64,000 nucleotides of DNA from Parelaphostrongylus tenuis. Taxonomy: Eukaryota; Nematoda; Chromadorea; Rhabditida; Metastrongylidae. The stretch is from contig JAHQIW010000472.1 in the NCBI GenBank assembly GCA_019055375.1, positions 32,546-96,545 of the forward strand, given 5' to 3'. This document shows positions 42,760 through 54,818 of this stretch, piece after piece (positions within the stretch are counted from its first letter, which is position 1; each line of letters begins with the position of its first letter). The notes beneath the pieces were generated by a model, which had not been told where the DNA came from, did no database searches, and saw only the letters and a program-made list of their open reading frames with translations. The position numbers and the translations under genes were made by a program.

Positions 42760-43158
42760 CTACGGCGATTGAATGGGGCTTACGTAGAAGATAGCAAAGC
42801 TTCGGTAAAAATTTTTATTAGTTGAGAAATTCGATAGTGCAAGTATATCAAAGAAATCGAGTGCACTGGTGGAGACTGAGCTACTTGTGTTCTTCGACGG
42901 TCCTCCGCAAACCACACCCGATTGTTCTCTGAAAGGTAAAAATCGAATAACTATGATTTTCTTGTAGCAAAGTTCAAATTCATCAAATGGTACTAATTTG
43001 AAAGTAAATGATTTTAGTTGGCTACAAATCAATACATATGCTGTTGAAGATTCAAGGTTGACAAGCACGGCCGTATCCGTTGATTGTTCATCATAGCAGC
43101 CTTTCAACCCACAAACAAATCGCTTCATTAAGAAAAAAGTTTGATATCCTTTGTCCAT
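42760..43158 (-). CDS. Possible coding exons, unrecognised
   Basis: A 132-codon open frame includes MKRFVCGLKGCYDEQSTDTA, and after a possible CTTTCAG acceptor a second frame reads NNRVWFAEDRRRTQVAQSPP to a stop. Splice possibilities exist but none is decisive. It lies between S1 and S2 on the same strand and may be remains of a third gene of that cluster. Confidence 0.25.
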   Translation of the reverse strand: MDKGYQTFFLMKRFVCGLKGCYDEQSTDTAVLVNLESSTAYVLICSQLKSFTFKLVPFDEFELCYKKIIVIRFLPFREQSGVVCGGPSKNTSSSVSTSALDFFDILALSNFSTNKNFYRSFAIFYVSPIQSP

Positions 43159-43914
43159 GCTATTAAAATATATTTTTTACGACTAAACTAAGTAAGAAGC
43201 AATTTTTCGAATCTTTCGCTTCTTCTTGAACCGACGTGAACGTCTTGATTTTTGTATTAGTGTTGTTTTCGGTATAATAGCGTTTGCGTCGTAAGTTAAA
43301 AATTAAAAATGATCGTAGTCGTTACATAATTCTGAGCATAGAGCCGTAATGTGTCTTTACACTGTTCCATTCGCTTGGTGTTAGCGTATCCTTTTCGAGA
43401 ACGACGATATTTTTCATAAAGTCCGGAGTGAGCTATTTTGACATAGCAATATAGGCTAAATCAGGTGTTTTGGCGTTAACATGTACCTGAATTGAGCTTA
43501 AGACTTTTGTTTTAGAATTCAGAAGTTCTCTTGCCCATAATCTGAGCTACATCTCGTCATCGCATTTTGACTGTAAATGCAAAAGATACGTAATGTCCTC
43601 TGTTATTTCCTCCATGAGCCAATACTCATGCAGAAAATAGAGATTTATTTCTTTTCTCGTTATACTTGAGGCAAGTAGAGCTATTCAAAATGTCTTTGGG
43701 TCTCCACAGATAGAAATTAGGGCATTTTTCATAACTCCTAGGGTACTCTGCAAACGGTTTCTTTCTTTTTTATGTCTTCATTTTTGCCATTCTCAAAATC
43801 ATCTACGATGTTACCACCTAATGAGAGTATATCGTATTTTTGCCTGATAGATGCCGGAAACCACCTTTTCGATAGCTGGGCCGACACCATAGGCGATTAT
43901 CATTTTAGTGCGAC

Positions 43915-44724
43915 TCAGTACATCATCAGATCCTTCTTCACCAAGGTCCTGAAGGAAGACTAAAAACTCATATTTACTTCTATTTCAATTTTATAACAAA
44001 CCTTGACCATAGCTTTGTAACTGTCGTCTATGTTTTTCAACTGCTCTGTAATCAGAGCTGATCTGAGGTAGTCGTATACGTCTGTAGAGGTTTAGAATCA
44101 TACTGTTAATTCCATGAATGTGGTCGCTAACTATATTCCTTATTGAACTCTGTGATTTATTTCTGATCATATTTTGCCGATGACACTTTCAAAAAATGCA
44201 AAAACTGGAAGAAAAAAGGAAGTGTTGTCATGCTTGCTTGTTATTTAATTTTGTCCAGTGGTTTATGGACATTTGATCAAAACGAAAAAACTTTCACGCA
44301 AATTGACTCGAAAATCAGTAAATTTCTTACTCTCTCGATTCTATTAAAACGAGTAGTTTAATATGATATTGTGCTTGACGTTTAAGTGAATCAAAATGTA
44401 TTTTTTTAAGATCGAGCTGTTCTTGCCTACCGGATAGAATCTCCTCTGGTTGTTTCATGTTATGAATATCGAGTGCTATGATGTCAATAGACTGAAAAAA
44501 ATTTGCTCCTTCTCTATATAATCCATAATCCTGCTTCTTTTTTTTGTCCTATAGCTAGGAAAAACATCCCGAAACCCTGATTATTAACGTACTGTTGGTA
44601 TCTGAGATTCGTTAAGGAATTCAGTTACAAGATCGACAGCTTTCCCCACCAAAAATTTCTTAGGTGTAAACTCGTCCGAAGAGATAGCAAATATAATAAT
44701 CGCAAAAAGTGAAACACATTTCAT
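43915..44724 (-). CDS. Small predicted secreted protein S2 (four exons)
   Basis: Exons 44724-44593, 44491-44431, 44081-44002 and 43959-43915 join with GT-AG sites and fully consistent phases (0, 1, 0) to 105 residues. The N terminus MKCVSLFAIIIFAISSDEF is a clear signal peptide. The mature part is helical and charged: KKFLVGKAVDLVTEFLNES, SIDIIALDIHNMKQPEEIL, VYDYLRSALITEQLKNIDDS, ending FRTLVKKDLMMY. No Cys in the mature part and no known domain. The start codon was chosen because it begins the signal peptide and sits just after a TTTTCAG tract that could be a trans-splice acceptor. Exact exon fit makes this the best-supported new gene of the window; function unknown. Confidence 0.65.
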
Positions 44725-44729
44725 CGCAA

Positions 44730-45165
44730 TGCTGAAAATCATAAAATTTCAAATTTTTAACTATACAAGGAGTGCTTAAATGGAAGTGCGTAGAAGAAAG
44801 CGGATCGTTCCTATGAATCTAGTCTTACAGTAATCTTCAGTTTAGATGTTTAGCTGTCCAAAAAGGTTTTATGAGAGAACTGGGTGCTTTTATCTAGAGA
44901 GGTTTATTTTGAGACCAAATTATCGTATGATGATTGCCCAATGAATAAATTACAACATGTGATAACACTTCATCCGCTGAATTGAGTCTTAGCAACCACA
45001 AAGGGTTTCTCATCAAGCCTCACTGGTCATTTCTAGCCAGGAGGTACTTTGTGTTGAAATTATTCTGTATCAAAAAAGTGAGCGAAGTGATAGCCTAGAG
45101 ATTTCTTCAAGGAGTGGTAGGAAGTCCACGGGTCGTCGGAGTTCGTCGAAGTTCAATGACCATAA
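44730..45165. other. Upstream flank of S2 and left flank of the Penelope pair
   Basis: No open frame or repeat recognised. Confidence 0.3.
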
Positions 45166-45167
45166 TG

Positions 45168-45179
45168 TAAGGCTCAATA
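45168..45179 (+). repeat. Left 12-bp direct repeat of the Penelope pair
   Basis: TAAGGCTCAATA is exactly repeated at 48761-48772 on the other side of the two Penelope-like copies, as expected of a target-site duplication. A 48-bp non-homologous stretch separates it from the PLE-A end. Confidence 0.75.
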
Positions 45180-45352
45180 AGTCCCAGGTCCGACAATCTA
45201 TTAACCTCGGCATAGTTTGAATAATTCAGTATCTTCTTCTGTTTAGCCGCTCCGAGGTGTTATTAATAGTATTTATTGAATATCAGCGAAGCATATAACA
45301 ATACAGTTAATAATGCAGCACGAATATTACAACAGTCGTAGTGGCTTACGTT

Positions 45353-45389
45353 TCGGCAAGGTTCGCCATCTTCAGAGCCTGGAAAGGTC
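45353..45389 (-). ncRNA. Hammerhead-like motif in PLE-A 3' UTR
   Basis: Minus strand: GGCT, CTGAAGA, T, hairpin GGCGA-ACC-TTGCC, GAA, ACGT, A, AGCC. GGCT and AGCC pair as a 4-bp stem I; CTGAAGA and GAA are hammerhead core boxes. Stem III is only ACGT, which cannot close a loop alone but is self-complementary, so two copies could pair. The extra T before stem II departs from the consensus. Confidence 0.5.
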
Positions 45390-45576
45390 AAATTGATTCG
45401 CAAGTTATTAAATCAAAGGCCTCCATAACCCTAGCAGAAAACGTAAGAGATAAATTTTTGGGTCGCATAGGAAACTTCATTTCAAAAACACTCACCTTTT
45501 AGATGTTTTAGGTCTTTCAATTAATCATTGAAGACCTGCCACTTGGAGTCTATGATAATATGAGACTGTGCCTGGC

Positions 45577-47490
45577 TCAGGTCGGGAATATCAGCCTGAG
45601 GTATGGAGCTAGGTCACGCGTTATTATGAGGCATTCCTCTTTTCGGTTCATTTTTGGGCCTTTGCTATGTATCCAAAAGGCTTCCAAAGTTTTGCGCGTG
45701 GATGTTTTCGATTCCTGTGCAAGGACCGTGAATTTGACGTCAATATCTGCTCCTTCATGCTTCTGTTCCCTATGCGTGCCTAGTGGGGTTTTTGGGTCGC
45801 AGTTACGTTTCCCAGCTAGGTGCTCTTTTACGCGGATGCAGAGTGGTCTACCCGTTTCGCCAATATATTCATCCCCGCATGCCTCGCAAGAGATCAGGTA
45901 AATTGTACCTGACCTCATGCAGTCGCCGTCTCTGCCGTTTGGGCAAACTTTGCAGTCGTTGGTTTCGCAGAGACGATCATACAGCCGGTTGCGGACTAAT
46001 TGGCGTTTTAGTGTTTTTGGTGGTATCTCGACTACTGCTACCGAATTATCTAAACCTGCTCTTTTTAAGCAGCGTTTAATGGCTGCACTTACTTCGTTGG
46101 AAATAAAAGGCAGGATGAATGGAACTTTATCCTCGCTAGACCTTCCGTGTAGGGGCGCCGAATTTCCTCTAAATTTAACCCGAGAAGCTCCTATCGTGTT
46201 GTAGCCATTCGAGGTGGCTATTTTTCGTGCCAAGCTCAGGGACTCTACCTTGTGTTCTTTTCCTGTGCACACATTAGCAGCTGTTCGAAACATGTTTTTC
46301 ATAAGTGCGCATTTCGCGTGCGAGGGATGAGCAGATGAGTAGTGAACCAGGATGTTTTTGTTGCTTGGTTTACTATACCACTTTGTATTGTAGGAGTTTT
46401 TAGAGAGGTTAACTTGAACGTTTAAAAATGGAAGCCAATTTTCCTTGGGTTTTTCACGGGTGAACGTTATGTACTCTGACTGGCTATTCAACAACTCAAA
46501 ACATTTGTCCATCTCCTCTTGCGTTGAGCAGACGACAAAACAATCATCTATGTACCTACAGTAGAGTAACGGCCGGAGATCGAATATTGGTGCCTCTACT
46601 TTAGACATAAAAGCGATAGCAAGCGTTGGAGCTAGTCGTTGTCCCATTGCCAGCCCTCTGATCTGCGCAAAATAATTCCCAGACCATCTAAAGAATGAGC
46701 AGCTTAGGCACTCGTTTAAGAGAGCCATAACCTGCCGAATGGAGAAGCCATACATGTTCGTAGTTCGTTCGTGCTCCGTTAGATGCTCGCATATGGCTTG
46801 CATTGCGGACTCATTCGACACGTTTGTATAAAGAGCGGTAACGTCGATCGATTCCATTACGCACGCGTTGTTGGGAGACGCGTTACGTAGACGATCCAAG
46901 AACATCTGGGTATTGGTGAGATGGGCTGGAATGTGTTTTAGTAGTTGGACTAGTATTAAGTTTAAAAACCACGTTATTCTATCCGTTGGCCCGTCTACAC
47001 AGCTGATGATGGGTCTAACTTTGAATTTCGATGGATCGGTAGACGCAAGATCATCAGTACATACCAACTTATGAGTTTTGATAAGTAAGTACAAGACGGA
47101 GCATGATGGTGGATCGAGTTTAAGCTGAGAAATAGCGCAAGGTTTGAAGCTGGCCGAACTTGCTATACTTTGCCCATTCACTATTGAACTTTCAATCTTG
47201 TTTTCAAAATTCCTTATCAGATGATGGGCAAAAGATTATAATGCCTCTAGGTGTTTTTTCGCTATCTCAACATCCAACTGATGGGGAAGTACCACAAACT
47301 CTCGTTGTCGTATATCGTTTTTCTGCCTTGATTTTGGGTTAGAGCTAGACTTTTTCGCGCAATAGTGATTAGAGATTCTAAAAGTTTCGTCCGAGAATAT
47401 GCGAAATTTGATATCTACTTTATTATTAGGGCCTTGTTGCCTGAAAAACGCTCGAGGAAAAGGCGGTGATGGCAATGCCCTTATATTTTG
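45577..47490 (-). pseudogene. Penelope-like reverse transcriptase with GIY-YIG endonuclease, one in-frame stop
   Basis: The frame runs about 635 codons with a single TAA at 47236-47238. Blocks in order: KFKVRPIISCVDGPTDRITW, DVTALYTNVSNESA (motif A), RGLAMGQRLAPTLAIAFMSK (motif B), LLYCRYIDDCFVV (motif C, catalytic YIDD), PFLNVQVNLSKNSYNTKWYS, a linker with the Cys cluster CETNDCKVCPNGRDGDC, and GTIYLISCEACGDEYIGETG with CIRVKEHLAGKR, the GIY-YIG endonuclease. It ends APYLRLIFPT. Downstream of the stop the frame is open for 534 codons. The order of reverse transcriptase, Cys linker and GIY-YIG is diagnostic of Penelope-like elements. The N-terminal part is missing, so the copy is probably dead. 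Confidence 0.95.
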
Positions 47491-47494
47491 CTGT

Positions 47495-48760
47495 TGTGGA
47501 CAGGAGGAGATGGACAAATGCTTAGTTCACCCGTGAGAAACCGAAAGCAAATTGGCTCCCTTTTTTGAACGTTCAGGTCAACCTGTCCAAAAACTCCTAC
47601 AGTACAAAACGGTACCGTAAACAAGCAACAAAAACATATTGGTTCACTACCTATCAGCCCATCCTTCACACATAAAACGCGCACTACTCAAGAATATGTT
47701 CCGAACAGCGTCAAGTGTGTGCGCAGGGAAAGAACACAAGGTAGAATCCTTAAGCTTGGCGCGAAAAATAGCCATCTCTAATGGCTACGATACGGTAGGA
47801 GCTTCTCAGGTTAGATTTAGAGAAAATTCTATGCTCCCAAACCATAAGTCTGGCAAAAATAAGGTTCCTTTCCTCCTGCCTTTTATCTCTAACGAAATTA
47901 GTATAGCTATCAAACGATGCCTAAAAGGAGCGGGTTGGGTAATTCGTTGGCAATAGTTGGAATACCCCCAAAAACACTAAAGCGTCAGTTAGTCCGCAAC
48001 CGATTGTATGACCGCCTCTGTGAAACTAATAATTGCAAAGTTTGCCCCAACGGCAGAGACGGCGACTGCATGAGGTCGGGTACATTTTACCTGATCTCTT
48101 GCTAGGCATGCGGGGATGAATATATTGGCGAAACGGGTAGACCACTCCGCATCCGCGTAAAAGAGCACCTAGCTGGGAAACGTAATTACGGCCCAAAAAC
48201 CCCACTAGGCACGCATAGGGAACAGAAGCATAATGGAGCAGATTTTGATGTTAAACTCACGGTCCTTGCACAAGAATCGGAAACGTCTACGCGTAAAACT
48301 TTGGAAGCCTTTGGATACATAGCAAAGGCTCAAAAATGAACCGCAAAGAGGAATGCCTCGTTGTAACGCGTGACCTAGCACCATATCTCAGGCTAATATT
48401 CCCGACCTGAGCCAGGCACAGTCTTACTTTATCATAGACTCCAAGTGGCAGGTCTTCAATGATTTGTTGAAAGACCTAAAACATCTAAAAGGTGAGTGTT
48501 TTTGAAATGAAGTTATCCCTATGCGACCCAAAAATTTATCTCTTACGTTTTCTGCTGGAGTTATGGAGGCCTTTGATTTAATAACTTGCGAATCAATTTG
48601 ACCTTTCCAGGCTCTGAAGATGGCGAACCTTGCCGAAACGTAAGCCACGACGACTGTTGTAATATTCGTACTGCATTATTAACTGTATTGTTATATGCTT
48701 CGCTGATATTCAATAAATACTATTAATAACACCTCGGAGCGGCTAAACAGAAGAAGATAC
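47495..48760 (+). mobile_element. Penelope-like element PLE-B, truncated, head to head with PLE-A
   Basis: It begins inside the reverse transcriptase (EEMDKC, aligning with PLE-A near 46520) and carries, with a frameshift near 47935 and a TAG within SC*ACGDEYIGETGRP, the Cys linker, GIY-YIG domain and 3' UTR. The last bases GATACT abut the right direct repeat. It is inactive. It directly abuts PLE-A in opposite orientation with no spacer. Confidence 0.95.
48610..48646 (+). ncRNA. Hammerhead-like motif in PLE-B 3' UTR
   Basis: Same 37-nt arrangement as in PLE-A (GGCT, CTGAAGA, GGCGA hairpin, GAA, ACGT, A, AGCC), about 200 nt after the stop codon near 48410. Confidence 0.5.
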
Positions 48761-48772
48761 TAAGGCTCAATA
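48761..48772 (+). repeat. Right 12-bp direct repeat of the Penelope pair
   Basis: TAAGGCTCAATA, identical to 45168-45179, immediately follows the PLE-B end. Confidence 0.75.
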
Positions 48773-48774
48773 CT

Positions 48775-49360
48775 CTATTTTACTACTAGGCTTTACCGAG
48801 TACCTTGGAAAAAATGTGTGTGAAAAACAGAGTAGACGCGATCTAAGTCGAATGCGATTTCCGTACCCTTGGCGAAGACTTTATAGTCACATTTTTGAGA
48901 GCACAATATTTGGCACGGCGGCGATGGGATTATGCTTTCTTGTCGTGCGATAAACCTCGACAAAAGCAGAAATAATCTTGGTTTGCGTTTCGAGTGAACG
49001 ATTTTGTCAGTGTTGACGTCACTATAACGCGAATCTGAGATTTTGCAATAGTATGGTAGCTCAAATACGTACCGAGCTCAAAGCCAGTTTTTTCGGCAAT
49101 GAATTCTCGTCTAATTGCTCTATAATGTCATTCAACTAAAGAATCTGCCTGATCCATTCATTTCGTTCCACTTTTCCGAATCTCTGAAGATGGAGCTGTT
49201 CACTACTGAAAAGTAGTGATCATTCGCGCTTCACGCCTTGAAGATTTCACAGCTAATTAGTCTGGATGGAGCGTATGCCAGTGAAATACAAGGTGCTAAA
49301 CGCATACAGGAAACAATCTTCTATCATATCTGGTGCACAGATTGATACTCAATAGTTCTC
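48775..49360. other. Intergenic DNA, nothing recognised
   Basis: Short open frames only; no copies elsewhere in the window were noticed. Confidence 0.3.
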
Positions 49361-51371
49361 TATGTTTGATATAGGAAATTGAGCTACACCTTTTGAATGC
49401 TTTTTCAAGTATTAATACAATGGAACTGTCTTCGTTAGGTAAATTAGGCATTATATCGTTAAATAGAGAAAACATGAAAGTGAAGCCTAAGCAGCGTTTT
49501 TGTTCCCATTAAGTGAATTTCTTTTCTTCAAGAATCATTAGCATAACTCAGGTGATCATTTCCATACTATTTTGAAAGTTTTTTTTTGGCGTATGATAGG
49601 TCCACTGCAGATGTATCGTGCAAAGTTAGTGTGACCATTTTAGTCAGAATGAGAATCTTACTGAAGGTCCCTTTTTAGACTGCGATCAAATTTGTCCTCA
49701 CATTCATAAGAACTTTTATAATTTATCGGACCTCAGTTATTATAGTTTAGGGCCACTAACATGCATAAAGTTGAAAAAGGACCTTTACTTATAAGTCATG
49801 TGGATCATCGATTATAAACTATCACAAAGTAGTGAAATGTGAAATATGATAAAATGAATTTGAATGAGTTTGAGCGAGATTTAGCGCGGCCACTACAAGA
49901 AGGTTATTCGAGATGTGACTAATCGTAGGATGGTTACATAGATCATAGCTAGCTAGCTAGTTGACATGTCAGCAACCGTTGAATTGATATTACTATTGAT
50001 TAATCCAAAGCTTCAGGATCTGTCTTTGTACTCGGATTGTTAGCTTTATAACATGACCACATTTTGCATATGTTGTGCAGGTGGCATCACTAAAACCTTC
50101 AGAAGTTCCTCCTTGCCGTCTATCATCCTCAATAGTTCCGAGTTCAAATAGGATTCGCTTACTGTCTGAGAACTTCTACCTTCGGTACGAATGTCGTCGA
50201 ACTCTAATTGAGTCGATTCTCATGAGAATTTCGGTCGTGGCTTAGGGCGCTCTTGGATAAACGTCGAATGAAGTGAGCTTGACTGCATACTCGGATCGAT
50301 TTTGCGGTCCTGGAGTGATGTAAGGCACAATTCGCAAGAAGCGAGGTCAATGCGAGTCCTCGTTCATACTCTTTACACTGGTTTGTCTCGATTTGAAATC
50401 TTTGAGAAAAGAATTTCATCGTGTGTAGTTGTCGCTTGCATTACTGCTGTATGCTGACTTGAAGCTCATTTTATGCCTAACCATTTACCATGTAAAACTT
50501 TTTTCTGATATTATCGTTCATACAATCTCATTCGAATAATATGTTTTCAAAAAACAAATCAATCTGTCTGTTTAATGATTTCAAACGTGGGCATGCATCT
50601 GAAGTAGCATCTGTTAAAACTGTGCTCAAAAACTACTGGTGTACGACAATACTCGACCACTCGTTATACAAATTAACATTCCAAAATGTGGAATAAATTT
50701 CGCTAAAAACCTTCCACACCATCAATCACATTGAACGCTGCCAGTCAACTATTACTTGCCCAGGGGCTTAAATAACTATAACTTGCCGAGTTAACCACGA
50801 GAAGGAAACGATCTTGTCGCCACAGCGGATACACGGAATGGTATTTCAAATATGTAGGTTTGCGGCACGACGATAAGTGGAAGGCCAGATACCCTTAGTA
50901 CCTTTAGAAACTAGGTTCTCACCGATGCGACTAGCGTTCGACCAACTATCGTCGCGATGATGCAGCGTATCTCGCGCGGTTCGGAAAATCATTTCTTTCT
51001 TTCCGTCAGACATTGCCTTCCATAGATCGTGCATTTTGATCTCTTATGGGTATATGTTGATATATTCACTTAACAATGTACTGGTATTTTAAATTTACAC
51101 AAAACTCATAATATTTAATGTTCTCAGATGAGAACTGGATGTGAGAAAGAAAATTCTGGTCATATACCAGGCCGCCTTTGATCGCCCTTTAATATTTTTC
51201 AACAAGGAACTCGTATAAGTCGTGTTGAAATGGTGTGAAATGATGGAGATTTTTGTTCATGAACAGAGAATTGCAACAGATAAAAAAATTTCTTGAATAC
51301 AATGGTTGCCAAACTTATTTGACAATGTACTTTTGAAGCCTTTCAGGAGGTCTTTTATAGGCACTCATACG

Positions 51372-51412
51372 GTGCAATACAAGGTTTCGGCTTGCAGCTT
51401 CGTCTGTTGCAC
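51372..51412 (-). ncRNA. Decayed hammerhead HHR-3
   Basis: Minus strand: stem I GTGCAA/TTGCAC is a perfect 6 bp, and GAA and the short stem III (A-C, 3-nt loop, G-T) with cleavage base A are kept. The first core box reads CAGACGA in place of CTGATGA (the essential U4 changed to A). Stem II is GCT/AGC. Probably inactive. Flanks (CCCTTCGTCT, CATTTAGAGGAATCG) match the other hammerhead repeats. Confidence 0.65.
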
Positions 51413-52650
51413 AATGCCCTTCGTCTGAGCCAATCCCTTTTGAGGAGAATCCCATCATTTAGAGGAATCGATGACGAACATATCAAACTTCCACGTGTAA
51501 AGTGAAAATTCACTTCAGACACGGCAGAGTTAGCATGTCACTACATGTCACAGGACATTGCAGTGATTAACAGTCGATTGCTGAAGGCTGATATTTTTGA
51601 TAATACCTTCATATTCGACTGTTTTTTCAGACCTTACTCAAAAAAATATAAGTTCCTTGAAAAGACCTCATGAAAGGCTCAAAAAATGCAATGTCAGATT
51701 ATATTGTCGTGAGCAAGATCTCAAAAAAACAAGTCGATTATGAAGGTTTCCAAAACAATCAGAGCCTATAAGTACACATTCCTTGTGAATGTTTAATTAG
51801 TGTTTTGTAGGATTTCATGAGATTTTTTTCTTTCGACAGTATCGTCTACAGCATTAGCGAAAGGGAAATATCGATTTTACAGAATTTAACAATGGAATTT
51901 AACATAGGAGAGTTGATACAACGGTGTAGGCTCTCATATTCATAAAAGATCAGCCTAAAACAAAATATACACTTAAAGGCACCATTTATGAACCCAAAAA
52001 CCCAGTCTGCTCTCTGCTTGTTTTTACGTAGAATGATGAAGTTTTTCTTATATCATAGAACATAAACACTGAGTTGTTTACCTGAAAGCATGTTTGCAAT
52101 GTGAGGAGGGCTCATATTCACCATTCGCGTTGCTGAAATGGCGCCTATTTTATCGCCAAGATACACTGAGATTACTAATTCTGACCTGCAAATAAAGTAA
52201 AGGAATACCGTACATTACAATTCTGTCAAGTCATGATGAAAAAGAATTTTCAAATACACCAATGGTTGGCTATTTTTTCTTGAATGATGACCCACTCCTA
52301 TACAACATCATGCCAACCGTCACAACACGATCTAGGCAGGTCTTTACATAACCATTGACAAAGGATCTGAAGCTCTCAAATGGAGACAAACAGCTATCAC
52401 CTATGGAATGAAAATCAGCCGCAATATTTATGTGGGTAACACAAATACTCAGAGAACTTCTATCCGTCACAAATCGTCGAAATCTATCGTTTCTACCGAG
52501 ATGCGCCCTATATTCAAATGAACTATAAGGATCCGCTCGCTAACTAAGTCGAAATATACCCAATGTCGATATCGATCACCTAAGTCAGACCGCTTACAAT
52601 TGTTTGCTGAGAGATAGATGCGTTATATCGGAGAAAGAACTGCGGTATGA

Positions 52651-52760
52651 AGGCATTGGTAGTGCAACGGGTTGAAGTACGTGCCACCGGACAGAGTGAG
52701 ATGCGGGTTCGAGTCCCGGCTGACGTAGAAGTCTTGCACATCGCTCCATCACTGGGAATA
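52651..52760 (+). repeat. tRNA-derived SINE-A copy
   Basis: A tRNA-like head with GGTAGTGCAACGGG and GGGTTCGAGTCCCGGC (a good B box and T arm) is followed by the same body as the copy at 27946 (GTCTTGCACATCGCTC). Confidence 0.65.
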
Positions 52761-54818
52761 TCTGTAACATCACACACCGCTGAAAGCCGTTAAATAAGAA
52801 GAAATCTGTTCAATTCCTATTTAAAAGCATATAACTAAGTTAACGATAATAACAGCGTGATCAGTAAAATCACGAACAACCGCCGTGTGAGGCATTATAT
52901 GATAAACATAGCCGCAAGGCTTCACCTTATGAGGGACTACATCATAAGAGGTATGAGATACGATATTCATATATACCTTTTGTATGCATTTTGCATGTAT
53001 TTTACAGTGGAACTGTCTGCGTTAGGTTAAGTAGGCGTTGAATAGAGAAAGTGCTTAATTAAAACCTAAGCAACATTTTTGTTCTTAAAGAAGTATCTTT
53101 TCCTCATGAAGTTCCGCTTCGATTCGAATGGTCAATTTGATATAGAATGTTCAAAATTAGCGCATAATAGTTCTACTGCTGATGTGTCAGCCGAAATTAG
53201 TGCAGCTGCTTTAATCATTGTTTTCTTCTTCTTTTTGATCTTGATGAAAATTCTACGAAAGCTTCACTTTTACACTGGGTCCATATTTGTCCTCACATTT
53301 AGAAGAGTTTTCTAAAAGTTATTAGAACCCAGTCCTTTTTGTTGAAGGTCATTAACGTATATGAAAGTTAAAAAAGCGAACATTCAACTATGAGTCATGG
53401 GAATCAAGGACTGTGAACTATTACGTTTCAAGTAAATTGAACGAGATTTGGAGCTGTCACTACAAAGGGTTACATTTGAGATGATTAGGAATAATCTTAG
53501 GATGATATTGAATCACAGTTGACTATTTGTCATATCAACAACCACTGAATCGATATTACTATCTATGAAACCAAACATTGAAGACTTATCACAGCCCACG
53601 CATTGTTAGTTTTTTTTTGCACGACCAGTCTTCTCACATATTGTGCGGGTGACATCACTAAAACCACTCAGTTCCTTCCCAGCCATCCAACATCCATGAT
53701 AGTTTAGAATTCGCATAGGATTCGGCTACCGTCCCAGGATTTATACCTTCTATTCAGATGTTATTCTGATTGATTCGATTCTCATGAGAATTGTGGTCGT
53801 GCTTAGAACGCTCCTAGAAAGCGTCGAATAAAGTGGCTGATCGCATACAGCTTTAGGATCGATTTCACATCCTCGGAGTGATACGAGGGTCACCTCGAAC
53901 GAGGCGAGGCAAAGTATGGTTTTGCGCGTACTCATTACACTTGTTTGTCTTGTTCTGATTTTTTTTTATAAGAAAAAGATTTCATTGTCTGTATTTGTTG
54001 CATACATTACTGCTGTATGCTGACCCAAGGTGTCTTTTTTGCTTGATCACTTACGATAAGGCTTTTCTCTAATTATACGAGTTAATAATGTAAGCAATAA
54101 AACAACTATCAATTGTCCAGATGTCTAAGTAACTAATAATAATCGAAATGAGTAGGAAGTAAACGAGCTTGTCGCCACACTGGACGCCCTGGAACGGCAT
54201 TCCAAAAATTTAGGTTTGCGGCGCGACCACAAGTGGAAGGCCAGACACCCTCAGTACCTTTAGATACTGTGTTAAAACCGCCAACAGTGACGTTTGACAA
54301 CATGCCAACGCCATGACGCAGCGTATCTCACGCGGGTTGTAAAATCATTTCTCTCTCTCCGTCAGGTAAAACGACGCGTCGAACCACGCGGAGCGATTGA
54401 TTTCGGCATCGTCATCAACAACGATTCGTGATGACTCGTGATTCGTGATTAATTCCATAGATGATGCATTTCGATCTCTGATAGGTATATGTACAAGCGC
54501 CTCTTCAATATATTGAATATATCAATGTAATAGTATATTTAATCAAATTTATACGAAACACATTATTTTTAAGGTTCTCAGATGAGAGCTGATTGTGAGA
54601 AAGCAAATCTTAGCCATATAGAAGATCGTCTTCCGTCGCTCTGTGATATTTTCCAACGAGGTATGAGTCGCGTTGAAATGCTATGAAAGCATGGAGATTG
54701 TTGTTGAATGAATTGTGAATTGCAATAGGTAAAAAAATTTCTCTTAAATGCAGCAGCTTTCAAAGTAATCTGAATTGCAATCTGGTGCTTTTTATGAGTC
54801 TTTTATGGAACTTATACG

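Larger units (their letters stand above)
45228..47495 (-). mobile_element. Penelope-like element PLE-A
   Basis: A minus-strand Penelope-like element, 5'-truncated at the junction with PLE-B near 47495. It carries most of the reverse transcriptase-GIY-YIG open frame, then a 350-bp 3' UTR reaching 45228. Its 3' 1.3 kb is a near-perfect inverted copy of PLE-B. Penelope elements use telomerase-related reverse transcriptases and often insert as truncated or inverted partial copies. Confidence 0.95.

Noticed and set aside
47236..47517. Separate 93-codon minus-strand gene
   Set aside because: It is the 5' continuation of the PLE-A frame beyond an in-frame stop, with a chimeric start produced by the PLE-B junction.
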